From assembly GCA_027943335.1 (NCBI GenBank), contig BSBK01005649.1, positions 69,501 through 133,500 of the forward strand: DNA of 64,000 nt. The letters are read 5' to 3'. The stretch comes from Chamaecyparis obtusa. Its lineage: Eukaryota; Streptophyta; Pinopsida; Cupressales; Cupressaceae. Below, in pieces: positions 1 to 9,790 of the stretch. Position 1 is the first letter of the stretch. Every line of letters starts with the position of its first letter. The translations under genes and the position numbers were made by a program. The notes below the pieces were generated by a model that did not search any database, was not told where the DNA came from, and worked only from the letters and a program-made list of their open reading frames with translations.

Positions 1-960
1 TGTTGTTGGTTGTTTGTTTCTACTATTCTTTTTCGGACACCATTTGGTGTTCCCGCTTCAAAGGTCTTGGCAGTCCTGTGGACCCGTTTTGTGGTCTTAT
101 GTTGGACATTAATAGATTTATCTTATCTTATCTTCTTTCACATGTGGCTGGCCATGCAAATCAGTATATGCCAAATTCAATAGCATTTAAGGTGAATTTT
201 AAAATCTACCACAAACCTTCCTCTTGGGACTCAAGCTTACTCAACGTTTGTGCCTCATTTTTCTCCACAGGCAATTCTTCATTATAGTTACTTCTTTTAT
301 TATGGTTATAGTCTTATAGAGTACCTTAAAAGGATGAAGGTTGTCCATTGCACTTCATTCTTTAATAATCTAAGAAGTGTCAAGGGTTCCTACATTATTG
401 AACCCTTTAGAAAATTAAGAAAGTTGTTTTAATGACACAAACTATAAAAAAATAAATACCATGGAGGCTGGCCATTGCACTTCATTCTTTAATAATCTAA
501 GAAGTATCAAGGGTTCCTACATTATTTAACCTTTTAAAAAATTATGAAAGTTGTTTTAATGGCACAAACTATAAAAAATAAATACCAAAACTTGAGTATA
601 CTATAGCATAATGTTCTTAGCATATTATGCAAAAATTTAAAAGATAATTTATTTTCTTAAATGCTAGGCAAAAGTATGAGACAATTTGGCTCTATTATCT
701 AGTCAAAAGGTTTGGATGTATTAAGCAGAAGTCCTTGTTGATCAATGAGCATCTAGAGTATGGAGAGATTTATTGGAGCTCATTGAGCTCTGAGTTATCC
801 AGAAGAAGATTCTATCAGAGCAATTAGTGGTAAAAAGGCATTCCATTCCTTGAAGGAGGAAACTTTTTACTATGGATTGGTCACTCAACTAGCTCATAAA
901 AGTTCACATATCATATTAAACATCCCTCTATGATGAACTTGTGGAGAATTGGCTATTGAT
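1..960. other. Non-coding flank
   Basis: I see no supportable gene here. Short open frames lack recognisable domains. The only structure is the tandem duplication annotated separately. The 5' untranslated part of the Penelope-like element may begin in this stretch, but I cannot place its border. Confidence 0.5.
334..586. repeat. Tandem duplication, 127-bp unit, two copies
   Basis: Unit 1 (334-460) and unit 2 (461-586) are near-identical. Both start ATGRAGGYTGKCCATTGCAC and end in an A-rich stretch finishing AAATACC. Differences are scattered single substitutions and one-base A-run changes, so the duplication is fairly recent. No coding meaning is apparent. Confidence 0.85.
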
Positions 961-1218
961 ATGCTCTAGTTCATGCCCTCTCTCTTAGATAATACCATTT
1001 TGGCCTCGTTGTCCACCGTTACCAATCCTGCCATTCAAATCCGTTCCATCTCTTATCTTCGTGGTGAGCCCTCGCACTCTAAATCTTCCTCTCCTCTTTC
1101 CTTGTTTGATTATAAATCTCATGGGGCCCACCAAATTCTTAAACTTCCCTCCATTCAGAATTGGGAGAGTAAACTTGTCCAATGCCCATCTTGATCCCCT
1201 CTTTTAATTTTTTAAAAC

Positions 1219-1671
1219 GTGGCCTTAATTGTTGTTTCTCCTCACACCATTCCTCGTCTTAATTTCCTCATTGAGATTGAAAATATGATTCGGTCTCTCC
1301 CCATTGACATTGCTGAAGAAGTGAGGCAAGATTGTGTCATTTCTCGCAAACCTCCTAAGTGTAACATTCCCAAGTCCAAGCTCAAGGCCTTCAACAATTT
1401 AATGAGAAACAATGACCTCGTCATTGTCAAAGTGGATAAAGGAAATGCCACTGCTCTCATGAACAAGCCTAACTATGTTTCAAAAATGCTCGACCTTCTC
1501 TCAAACATTAATAACTACAAAATCTTGTCGCATAACCCATGCTCTAAGATTTTAAGAAAAGTCAAGTCAGCTGCGTTCTCGTCTTCCTTTGATATTAAAA
1601 TCAAGAAGCGCTTGCTTCCTTTGAAAGAGGTTACCTCTAGAATCTATGGTGTTCCGAAAATCCACAAGGAG
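1219..1671 (+). pseudogene. Penelope-like RT, N-terminal part
   Basis: This is the N-terminal domain and first RT motifs of the Penelope-like polyprotein. Visible motifs are SPHTIPRLNFLIEIENMI, the signature VIVKVDKGNATALMNK (Penelope RTs have ADKGN), a Y-x-x-K-M segment, and YGVPKIHKE at the break. The frame shown opens on GTG, but a better family match to the upstream residues (FLKRGLNCC) lies one frame over. That implies a frameshift near 1235 and a start further upstream, perhaps around 960-975. The protein is cut at 1671 by the copia element and continues at 7022. Confidence 0.82.
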
Positions 1672-1879
1672 TAATAGAATATTAAATTATGTTAAATTTA
1701 GTATTAATGCTCAATCAGTGTACATTCTATTTTAGTCAAGATCGTCTTCGATCTTCATAGCAGTTTCTTATTAGAAACTTGCTATCCTTGTAAATACTCT
1801 TGTATTATTTATGAGCGTCTTGCTCATTCTGTAAATGAATCAATTCTTTGAAATCCATTGCGTGTTTCGCACTGTTTTA
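1672..1879 (+). repeat. Copia 5' LTR (208 bp), non-canonical TA...TA ends
   Basis: It matches 6809-7016 base for base apart from 1763 G against 6900 A. It begins TAATAGAATATT and ends CACTGTTTTA, not the usual TG...CA. The borders are fixed by the AGGAG duplication on one side and the adjacent primer site on the other. Confidence 0.93.
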
Positions 1880-1891
1880 TGCTATCAGAGC
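1880..1891 (+). other. Copia primer binding site
   Basis: TGCTATCAGAGC lies directly after the 5' LTR. It differs by one base from TGGTATCAGAGC, the standard plant copia site complementary to the 3' end of initiator tRNA-Met. Confidence 0.85.
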
Positions 1892-2731
1892 GAGGATAAA
1901 ATCCTTCTAGAAAATATTATAATTTCTCTTCGAAATTATCTGGGCAATATTTTCTTTGCTCGTGGGTTTTCATCCACGACCTGTTTTGTGTGCTACCTGT
2001 CTGTGCTACCTTCATTTGACTGGCATTTTCCTACTCGCGTTTTGGCGCCACTTCGGACGCGACTGTATCTGCACCTGTTATTTTTTCGCGACCTTCATTT
2101 GTCTGTCTTGCTCGTGTTTTGGTGCCTGGAAGATTCATTGGAAGGAGTGCGACCGGTCTTTTGTTCGCACCTCACCACCTCACATTTTGTTCGCGCCTGA
2201 ACCGCGACTGCTATTCAAAGGGTTCTGTTCGTGCCTGGGAATCGCGACTGGTTTTTTCATCTTTGAATCGCGACTGGTATTTCAAACACACGCCTGGTAT
2301 TCGTTTTTGAATCGTGGTATTTCTACTTGCGCTTGATATCTTTTTGCCTGCGCCTGGTCTTCATTTCCGCCTGTATTTGTCCGCGACCTGCGTCAACGAC
2401 TTGATCTATGGTGCCATTCTCTGGGATGTCGCTTTTAGTGCCAATTTCGGGCTTCTGTTTGTAGTTCTTATTTCACTAGAGCCGTTTTGCCTTTGAAACC
2501 CTAATTTTCGGGGTCCGGAAATTTTTTCGATAACAGATTCTTGGTGGGTTTTTCGAAATCTCAACTGGGTTGGTGTCCAAATTTTTTTTGTGCCTCGATT
2601 TTTGTGCCTCGATTTTCGAGCCCGCGAATTCAAATTCTGACAGGAGATTCCTTCTGGGTTTTTTGCACGCTTTTCTGGGTTGTCTTTGGATTTTTTGGGT
2701 CAGCCAGGAATTTTTCTTGGGAAACGTGCAA

Positions 2732-3439
2732 ATGGCTTCTCTCACCAATCTGATGTTAGAAGGCAATCAACGCTTTAATGGTCACAACTACAACATCTGG
2801 AAACAGCGTATGTTGACCATTTTTGAATATAGGCGTCTTGACAAGCTTGTTTTGGAAAAAGAGCTCAGTCTTGGTACACCTGGTGCAGATCAAGATAAGT
2901 TTGATGAACGCAATCGGGAGGCCGTCATGCTTCTCAAACTCTCAGTAACTGATGATCAGTTACCACAGATTCCTTCCGGCAAGACAGCTTCTGATATCTG
3001 GAAGCATCTGAAGGAATTGCATGAGACATCCGACAAGAGCCGAGCATTCTTTCTGAAGAATCAGTTGTTCTCCATTATGATGGACGAACGTATGTCTTTA
3101 CAGGAGCACCTCACGAGGATTAAGGACATTCGAGATCAACTCGAAGCTATTGGTCGGACTATGGAGGAAGAAGATATGGTTGTAATCACTTTAAAAAGTC
3201 TTCCGAAATCGTATGAACACTTCATCGAAACTCTCAATATTACTTCCACTAATGTTGATCTGAAGTTTTCAGAATTGTGCACCAAACTTCTACAGCAGGA
3301 TCGCTGGAAACAGCAATTTGGTAGTGGTACTACATCAGCCTCCTCGGAAAATGCCTTCACAGCTCAATCCTTTCAGAAGGAGAAAGGCAAATTTCAGTCC
3401 TCTCAGTCTTCTCAGCCGAAAGGCTCTTCTCAGACATAG
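2732..3439 (+). CDS. gag: Copia Gag, capsid part (ends at in-frame TAG)
   Basis: It encodes the nucleocapsid precursor that packages element RNA in cytoplasmic virus-like particles. The start chosen is the ATG of MASLTNLMLEGNQRFNGHNY; the frame is open further upstream (2570), but the usual copia Gag N-terminus begins here. The body is the copia-type Gag domain (UBN2-like), with the N-terminal F-x-G-x-N-Y-x-x-W block, the central KSRAFFLKNQLFSIMM and the later LKSLPKSYEHF. The frame stops at TAG 3437-3439, just before the zinc knuckle. The knuckle and pol continue in the same frame, so the ancestral product was probably a single Gag-Pol polyprotein. The amber codon is either a recent mutation or a readthrough site. 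Confidence 0.88.
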   Translation: MASLTNLMLEGNQRFNGHNYNIWKQRMLTIFEYRRLDKLVLEKELSLGTPGADQDKFDERNREAVMLLKLSVTDDQLPQIPSGKTASDIWKHLKELHETSDKSRAFFLKNQLFSIMMDERMSLQEHLTRIKDIRDQLEAIGRTMEEEDMVVITLKSLPKSYEHFIETLNITSTNVDLKFSELCTKLLQQDRWKQQFGSGTTSASSENAFTAQSFQKEKGKFQSSQSSQPKGSSQT

Positions 3440-6400
3440 GATGGAGCTAAGAAGAAAAATGTGCAGTGCAATTACTGTCACAAGTACGGCCATATGAAGA
3501 AAGATTGCCGTCAGAGGCTCGCTTCTGAACAAAAGAAGCAGGGAGGGTCACACCAGAAGGCGCATGTTGCGGAACATTCCGAGCAGAAGGAGTCTGCCTT
3601 TTATGCTTTTATGGCTAAGAGGTCTTCAGATCATGCCAGGTCTTCTGCTTGGTACATCGACTCTGGTGCATCACGTCACTTTTCTCATCGGCGTGACTGG
3701 TTTACAGACTTCTCACCTTTCAGTGATTCCGTTGTATTTGGCGGAGGTGAGGAGTATACAGTTGTTGGCAAAGGCACTGTACAGATACAGTCTGGTGGCA
3801 GGACTCTTCTTTTTCTGAATGTGTATTATGTCCCTGGAATGGCACTTAATCTGCTTTCTGTCAGCCAGATTATGAGGAATTCTCCTCAACTAGATGTGGT
3901 GTTCAGTGCTCACAAGTGCTCCATCATTGATCGGGAGACTCGTCTTACTGTTGCTGTTGGTCTAGAGGATCATGGCCTATATAGGCTTCTTGACATGGGT
4001 GATTCTCCTGAAGTAGCTCTGGCAGCTCGTGTTTCTCCTCTCAGCACTCTGTGGCATCAGAGATATGGACATCTCAACATTCAGTATCTCTCTCAGCTGT
4101 CTCGGGAGGGACTTGTTTCAGGGTTACCTGATATTCAGACTCAGCATATTGGAGTATGTGGCGCCTGTCAAGCTGGCAAACAGCATCGGACTTCATTCCC
4201 ACATGGACAGTCTTGGCGTGCATCTAAGGTACTTCAATTACTTCATGCTGATATTTGTGGTCCTATGAATACATCTTCTGTTACTGGTTGCAAATATTTT
4301 TTGCTCATTGTAGATGATTTTAGTAGAAAGATGTGGGTGTACTTTCTTAAACATAAATCAGATGTATTTAGTGTCTTTCAGAAGTTTAAGTCCTTTGTTG
4401 AAAAAGAGTCTGGACATAGTATCATTACTCTTAGGACAGATAACGGGGGGGAATTTTGTTCTTCTGCATTCTCCAACTTCTGTGATACCCATGGCATCAA
4501 ACGTCAGTTGACTACACCCCACACTCCTCAGCAAAACAGTGTTGTCGAGCGTCGCAATCGTACGGTTGTTGAGATGGCTCGCTCTATGTTACAGCACAGG
4601 AGTGTTCCGAACAAGTATTGGGCTGAAGCAGTATTTACTGCTGTCTACCTTCTTAACCGCTCTCCTACTCAGGCTGTTAAGGGGAAGACTCCAGAAGAGG
4701 TTTGGTCTGGAAGGAAGCCTCAGATCAGTCACCTGAATGTTTTTGGCTCTGTTGCCTATGTTTGGGTTCCCGATGCTAAGCGCTCTAAGTTGGATTCCAA
4801 AAGTCAGAAACTCATGATGACAGGATACAGTGATCACCATAAGGCCTACAGACTGATAGATATAGACACTGATCGTCTTATCTTCAGTCGCGATGTTGTA
4901 TTTGATGAAGACAGAGGATTCTTTCTGTCTCCTCCTTCTGAGCAGAGTTCTGAGGATCAGCCTCACAGTGTTCTTATTCCATTAGGTTCGCCTGATGGGA
5001 GGGATGATGCAGACTCCATTTTCGATGATGCACTACTTGAGTTCCCTCCGGAGAATAATCCTCCTCTTGCTGCTCCTGTTCCTGATCCTGAGCCTCTTTC
5101 AGCTCCTCCAGATGTTCGTACTTCTCCTCTCCGGCCTAAATGGTGGGCCAAGACCATTAGTGATCTCAGGGATACTGAGCTCATTGAGGGTAGAACCTCC
5201 CGTAATAAGAGCAAACAGCAGCATACAGTCAATTTTGCTCTCATGGCTAACATACACACTGTTTTTGAGCCTCAGACATACTCAGAGGCTAAAGGTATAC
5301 CTGAGTGGGAACAGGCTATGGAAGCTGAGTTCCAGAGTCTTCAGAAGAATCACACTTGGGTCCTTTCTGATCTTCCTTCAGGGAAGAAGCCCATTAGCTG
5401 CAAATGGGTGTACAAAGTAAAATACAAAGTTGATGGAACCCTAGACAAGTATAAGGCTCGTCTTGTTGCTCGTGGGTTCTCACAGAAAGAAGGCATTGAC
5501 TACGAGGAGACCTTTGCTCCTACAGCCAAAATGAGTACCATACGGCTCGTTCTTGCCTTAGCAGCCCAATTCGGTTGGAAAGTCCATCAAATGGACGTCA
5601 AGAGTGCTTTTTTGAATGGTGACTTACAGGAAGAAGTCTACATGACGCAACCCCCAGGATTCAAGGTTGCTGGTCAAGAACAGAAGGTCTGTAGATTAGT
5701 CAAAGCACTCTATGGTCTGAAACAAGCTCCTCGGGCTTGGTATATGAAAATTGATAAGTACCTGACAGATCATGGCTTTCAGCGGAGTCCATCTGATGCA
5801 AACCTGTATATCAAGTATACTAGTAATGATATTCTGTTTGTGGTTGTCTATGTCGATGACTTAATCATTACTGGCAGTTCAGCACATTTGATCACTGGAA
5901 TCAAACAGGATTTGTGCCGCACTTTTGATATGACAGATTTGGGACTTCTACATTACTGCTTAGGAGTTGAAGTCTGGCAGACTGAGACCAGTATCTTTCT
6001 CTCTCAGTCCAAGTATGCCAGAAGTCTTGTGGACAGGTTCAGAATGCAGGATTGCAAACCTGCCTCTACTCCTATGGAACCCGGGCTCAAACTTTCAGCT
6101 CGGTCATCCTCACCAGTTGTGGATGAAACTTTGTTCAGGCAACTAGTGGGCAGCCTCATCTATCTTACTGCCACTAGACCTGACATCAGTTTTGCAGTGA
6201 GCTACATTTCACGCTTCATGACAGCTCCCAAGGCTGATCATTGGTTAGCAGCGAAGCATGTGCTGCGTTATGTGAGTGGCACTTCTGATTATGGACTTTT
6301 GTACACTCGGAGTTCTGATCCTATACTCAGTGGTTACACAGATTCTGACTGGGCAGGTTCGGTTGATGATCGTAAGTCTACAGCAGGGTATGTGTTTAGT

Positions 6401-6811
6401 TTGGGATCTGGTGCTGTCACATGGACTAGTAAGAAGCAGCAGGCTGTGGCTCTCTCCTCGACAGAAGCAGAGTATCGGGGAGCAGTTAAGGCATCTTGTG
6501 AGGCGGTTTGGCTTCGACGAATGCTTGCGGATATGCATGTCCCCCAGGCAGGTCCTACTCCCTTGTTCTGTGATAATCAAGGAGTGCTCAAACTCGCCAA
6601 GAATCCAGTCTTCCATGAAAGAACCAAGCATGTGGAAACACATTGTCACTATATTCGACAGCTGGTTGAAGACGGATCCATCCAGTTGCTGTATGTTCCT
6701 ACTTCGGAGCAGCCAGCAGACATCTTCACCAAGCCCCTTGGTCCTGATAAATTTGTAAAATTTAGGGGGTCTATAGGTGTAGTTAATAGATTGAGCATTA
6801 AGGGAGGGTAA
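3440..6811 (+). CDS. pol: Copia zinc knuckle and Pol (PR-INT-RT-RNaseH)
   Basis: This is the same frame as gag, downstream of the TAG at 3437-3439; no ATG clearly opens it. Residue numbers count from the GTG at 3461. Zinc knuckle CNYCHKYGHMKKDC, residues 3-16. Aspartic protease YIDSGAS, about 65-71. Pre-integrase block LWHQRYGHLN near 190. Integrase with CGACQAGK, then the DDE residues in HADICGPM, RTDNGGEF and PQQNSVVERR. RT with FLNGDLQEEVYM, ALYGLKQAPRAW and the catalytic YVDDLIITGS (about 797). RNase H with YTDSDWAGS, SSTEAEYRGAV and KHVETHCHYIR. The tail PADIFTKPL is typical of copia. All catalytic motifs are intact and I see no further lesion. The TAA stop is the first three bases of the 3' LTR. 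Confidence 0.94.
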   Translation, partial: DGAKKKNVQCNYCHKYGHMKKDCRQRLASEQKKQGGSHQKAHVAEHSEQKESAFYAFMAKRSSDHARSSAWYIDSGASRHFSHRRDWFTDFSPFSDSVVFGGGEEYTVVGKGTVQIQSGGRTLLFLNVYYVPGMALNLLSVSQIMRNSPQLDVVFSAHKCSIIDRETRLTVAVGLEDHGLYRLLDMGDSPEVALAARVSPLSTLWHQRYGHLNIQYLSQLSREGLVSGLPDIQTQHIGVCGACQAGKQHRTSFPHGQSWRASKVLQLLHADICGPMNTSSVTGCKYFLLIVDDFSRKMWVYFLKHKSDVFSVFQKFKSFVEKESGHSIITLRTDNGGEFCSSAFSNFCDTHGIKRQLTTPHTPQQNSVVERRNRTVVEMARSMLQHRSVPNKYWAEAVFTAVYLLNRSPTQAVKGKTPEEVWSGRKPQISHLNVFGSVAYVWVPDAKRSKLDSKSQKLMMTGYSDHHKAYRLIDIDTDRLIFSRDVVFDEDRGFFLSPPSEQSSEDQPHSVLIPLGSPDGRDDADSIFDDALLEFPPENNPPLAAPVPDPEPLSAPPDVRTSPLRPKWWAKTISDLRDTELIEGRTSRNKSKQQHTVNFALMANIHTVFEPQTYSEAKGIPEWEQAMEAEFQSLQKNHTWVLSDLPSGKKPISCKWVYKVKYKVDGTLDKYKARLVARGFSQKEGIDYEETFAPTAKMSTIRLVLALAAQFGWKVHQMDVKSAFLNGDLQEEVYMTQPPGFKVAGQEQKVCRLVKALYGLKQAPRAWYMKIDKYLTDHGFQRSPSDANLYIKYTSNDILFVVVYVDDLIITGSSAHLITGIKQDLCRTFDMTDLGLLHYCLGVEVWQTETSIFLSQSKYARSLVDRFRMQDCKPASTPMEPGLKLSARSSSPVVDETLFRQLVGSLIYLTATRPDISFAVSYISRFMTAPKADHWLAAKHVLRYVSGTSDYGLLYTRSSDPILSGYTDSDWAGSVDDRKSTAGYVFSLGSGAVTWTSKKQQAVALSSTEAEYRGAVKASCEAVWLRRMLADMHVPQAGPTPLFCDNQGVLKLAKNPVFHERTKHVETHCHYIRQLVEDGSIQLLYVPTSEQPADIFTKPLGPDKFVKFRGSIGVVNRLSIKGG
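6800..6808 (+). other. Copia polypurine tract
   Basis: AAGGGAGGG abuts the 3' LTR, as expected for the plus-strand primer. Confidence 0.8.
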
Positions 6812-7016
6812 TAGAATATTAAATTATGTTAAATTTAGTATTAATGCTCAATCAGTGTACATTCTATTTTAGTCAAGATCGTCTTCGATCTTCATAGCAA
6901 TTTCTTATTAGAAACTTGCTATCCTTGTAAATACTCTTGTATTATTTATGAGCGTCTTGCTCATTCTGTAAATGAATCAATTCTTTGAAATCCATTGCGT
7001 GTTTCGCACTGTTTTA
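6809..7016 (+). repeat. Copia 3' LTR (208 bp)
   Basis: It pairs with 1672-1879 and is followed by the second AGGAG (7017-7021). Its first three bases supply the pol stop codon. Confidence 0.93.
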
Positions 7017-7021
7017 AGGAG

Positions 7022-8370
7022 GACATCCCTCTTAGACCCATCGTTGACACCATAGGCTCTACAAGTTTGCTTCATACCTTGCTAAATTAATCAATCCTCT
7101 CACTGGCAAGTTTGAGTCCATCAAAGATTCTATCCACTTCGTTGATTTTATCAAGGACAAAAGGTTGGAGGACCATGATATCTTGGTGAGTTTTGATGTG
7201 GTCTCACTCTTTACTAAGGTCCCCATTTCTGATGCCATTGATATTGTCAAGAGAAGATCTAATGACAAAGTTGCCTCCCTTGTTGAGCTTTGCCTAAGAT
7301 CAACTTTTTTCTCCCTCCAAGATGTGATCTATGAGCAAGTTGATGGGGGTGGCTATGAGTTCCCCTCTCTCTCCTGTCATTGCCAACTTTTACATGGAGC
7401 ACATTGAAGAAGTGACTCTTTTCTCTTTTCTCTCAAGACAAAGTGGTGGAAACGTTATGTGGATGACACCAATGTTTGTTGGCCGCATGTCATTGAGAGC
7501 TTAGAAGAATTTCACACCCACCTCAATGGCATAGCTCACTGCATTTCCTTCACCAAGGAATTGGAAACTGATAACCAACTCTCGTTCCTTGACATTCTCC
7601 TCATAAAGATAAAGAAACCAGATGGCTCTCTTGGTTGTCGTGTTTATCGCAAAGCAATCCACACCGACCTCTACCTTCACTCTTCTTCTCATCACCACCC
7701 TATTATAAAAATTGGGATTCTTAAGACCTTGGCCATGAGAGCCCATCGTATTTGTGATGAGGAAAATATTAGCCAAGAGCTAGCCCATCTTCGACAAGTT
7801 TTCAATCTAAATGGGTATACTAACAGGCAGATTTCTAGAGCTTTCAACCAAGCCAAGTCTTGGTTTCTCTCTAGTGCTAAGCCCGTCGAACCTCATGCCC
7901 TACTTAGTGCTTCCATCCCTTTCATTGAAGGCATTTCCCACAAGATTGCCAAGATTCTTCTCAAGAAAGGTCTTCGCTGCTCATTCAAGCCTTTTTCTTT
8001 GGTGAAGAATCGTATTCCTTCTTTGAAAGACCATAGGGACATCTTGCTAGATGTTGGGGTCTACAAGATCGTTTGCTCTTGTGGCACTCCCTATATAGGT
8101 GAAGCAAGCCGCTCGATTTGCACTAGAATTAAAGAGCATAGCACAGACATCAAACATGAACAAACCATCAAATCAGCTCTAGCTGACCATTCCTCTTCTA
8201 CCAAACACCACATTTGCCTTGAGAACACCCAGGTCTTGTGCAAATAAGACTTCTTCAAAATAAAGCTTTTAGAAGCGATCGAAACCTTGAATCACCCGAC
8301 CAACCTTAATCATGATGATGGTTGGAATGTGAGTGTTTCATGGCGTCCGCTTTTATCCAATCTCAACTAA
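7022..8370 (+). pseudogene. Penelope-like RT, C-terminal part, and GIY-YIG endonuclease
   Basis: It continues the polyprotein broken at 1671. It opens with DIPLRPIVDTIGS, then shifts frame near 7053 and runs through KLINPLTGKFESI and the RT catalytic block LVSFDVVSLFTKVPI (about 7183). Around 7357 the next block, SSPLSPVIANFYMEHIEE, is one frame over. The second catalytic block KRYVDDTNV (about 7450) is back in another frame. The nuclease domain begins near 8055 with GVYKIVCSCG, then YIGEASRSICTRIKEH, giving the GIY/YIG, R, E and H residues and the paired cysteines of Penelope nucleases. A TAA at 8246 interrupts it; the same frame continues to a C-terminal DDGWNVSVSWRP and stops at 8368-8370. 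With at least three frameshifts and one stop, the copy is inactive. Confidence 0.88.
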
Positions 8371-8720
8371 TCTTCTTCCCCTCTCCTCTCTTTTTTCTCC
8401 ACTTGGCTGTGCTCCTTTCTTGCCCCCTTTTGTGTGTTTTTCCCTCCCACCTTTCTTGATTTCTCCCTCTCATTCCTTTCCCTAGTGGGCGTCTTTCTTT
8501 GCATTCTAATGTTTCTTTGGGCCTTCTATTTGTTTCTTTGGTGTGGTCTTTGCTTTTGTTCCTTTCTCCTCTTGTCCCCCCCCCCTATCCGCCCCTCTTT
8601 CTCTCCTCCTTTCCCCTTTCTCTTGGTTTTCCTTTCCTCTCCTTCGCATTCTTATTTTGATCCTCTCTTTCCCTTCGTACACTCATTCACACACACTTGC
8701 ACTTGTATCTTCTCTCTCTT

Positions 8721-8760
<40 letters not shown>

Positions 8761-9790
8761 CTCATTCACTCATATTTGTTTTTATATTATTGTCCTTTGG
8801 TAGTTTTCTTTCTTTGCTATTTTCTAGCATTGTTTTTTTCCTCTTTTGTCTTTGGTAATTTAGCTTATATTTCATTTATCCTGTTCTTTATTTTGTCGTT
8901 TCCTTTATTTTTAAGTCTTTGTTGTTCTCTTTGTTTGTTCCTATTTTCTTCACTTATATTCTTATATAAATTTCAATAAGAATACAAGTATTTAGTTTTT
9001 TGTTTCCATTTATTTATTCTTATCTTTAGGTTCTTTTCTTTGTGCTCTTTTCTTCTTCTTTTTGTTTCTTTGTCTTACTTTCATTTTTTTTGCTCGGTTA
9101 TTTCCTTTGTTCATTTTCATCTATTTGTTAGCCCCTTGTATATATATATATATAGAATCCCCTTCCCCCTTTTTCTACTCTTTAAGCGTATTTATGTTTG
9201 GGTCTGTTTGTTTTTCCTTTTGTTTGCTTATTTGGAGGATGTTTCTTTCTTCATTTTGTCAATTTGTTTTTTCGTTAGTTTCTGTCATTTTTTAATTATT
9301 TTTTCAATTTATCTTCTCTTTATTAGTTTTGATTTTTTTCTTACTTATCTATATTCTTTTACTTAGATAAATAAGATAATGTTTATTATATTTTTGTGTT
9401 TTATTTCTTCCTTGCCCATCTGTTTTTAGTTTTTTCATCTAGTATATGTATATATTGGGTATGTTTATACAGGTATGTACGTATATATACATGCTTACAC
9501 ACATATATAATTATTTATAAATAAATATGTATAAATAAATTAAATTTATATATATTTGTTGTGTTTATTCTTTTCCTTCGAGGCTTTTTTGGCTTTTTTA
9601 TTTTCTCCTTTCTTGTGGCTTTTGACCTTTGCCTTTGCTCCTTTTTGTTTATTATTTTTTTTCCTATCACATCAATTGTCACATGCTTTTCATTTTCTCC
9701 ACACTTCTATCCTTCCACCTCTCCCTCTCTATTTAATCCTCTCAGGTCTGCAACTTTATCTAATTTTCCATGTGCTCTCTCATGCTATGT
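8371..9790. other. Pyrimidine-rich non-coding stretch
   Basis: Almost the whole stretch is T- and C-rich on the + strand, with AT-rich words near 9430-9550 and no conserved domain. It directly follows the Penelope coding region, so the first part may be that element's 3' untranslated region. The long open frames here encode only Leu/Phe/Ser-rich low-complexity peptide and are a by-product of composition. Confidence 0.6.
8710..8761. repeat. Compound microsatellite (CT)n(AC)n
   Basis: A run of CT dinucleotides passes directly into a run of AC dinucleotides. Confidence 0.9.

Larger units (their letters stand above)
1672..7016 (+). mobile_element. Young full-length Ty1/copia LTR retrotransposon
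   Basis: This is a complete 5345-bp element: 208-bp LTRs at 1672-1879 and 6809-7016, tRNA-Met-type primer site, gag, pol in the order PR-INT-RT-RNaseH, and a purine tract. It is flanked by the 5-bp target duplication AGGAG (1667-1671 and 7017-7021). INT before RT is the copia order. The LTRs differ at one visible site (1763 G versus 6900 A), so insertion was recent. The one obvious lesion is an amber codon between gag and the zinc knuckle. The 850-bp leader (1892-2731) is non-coding and has repeated CGCGACTGG-like words. The lineage within copia is not assigned. Confidence 0.95.
960..8370 (+). mobile_element. Penelope-like retroelement (RT + GIY-YIG), decayed and split by a copia insertion
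   Basis: Two blocks, about 960-1671 and 7022-8370, make one Penelope-like element once the copia insertion is disregarded. The first block ends with the RT motif PKIHKE and the second resumes with DIPLRPIVDT, which is the order in Penelope RTs. A GIY-YIG nuclease follows the RT at the C-terminus, the diagnostic Penelope layout. Outside the copia the reading frame has several frameshifts and stops, so the copy is dead. True termini were not found. In plants this layout is known chiefly from conifer 'Dryad' elements, reported to derive from horizontal transfer from arthropods. The family call rests on motif order; the Dryad assignment is inference. Confidence 0.85.

Noticed and set aside
973..1194. 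74-codon frame as a separate gene
   Set aside because: It shares phase with the Penelope frame and is more likely its decayed N-terminus or leader; no domain seen.
8434..8979. 181-codon open frame rich in Phe, Leu and Ser, resembling a membrane protein
   Set aside because: It is produced by the T/C-rich composition and includes microsatellite; no conserved domain or codon signal.
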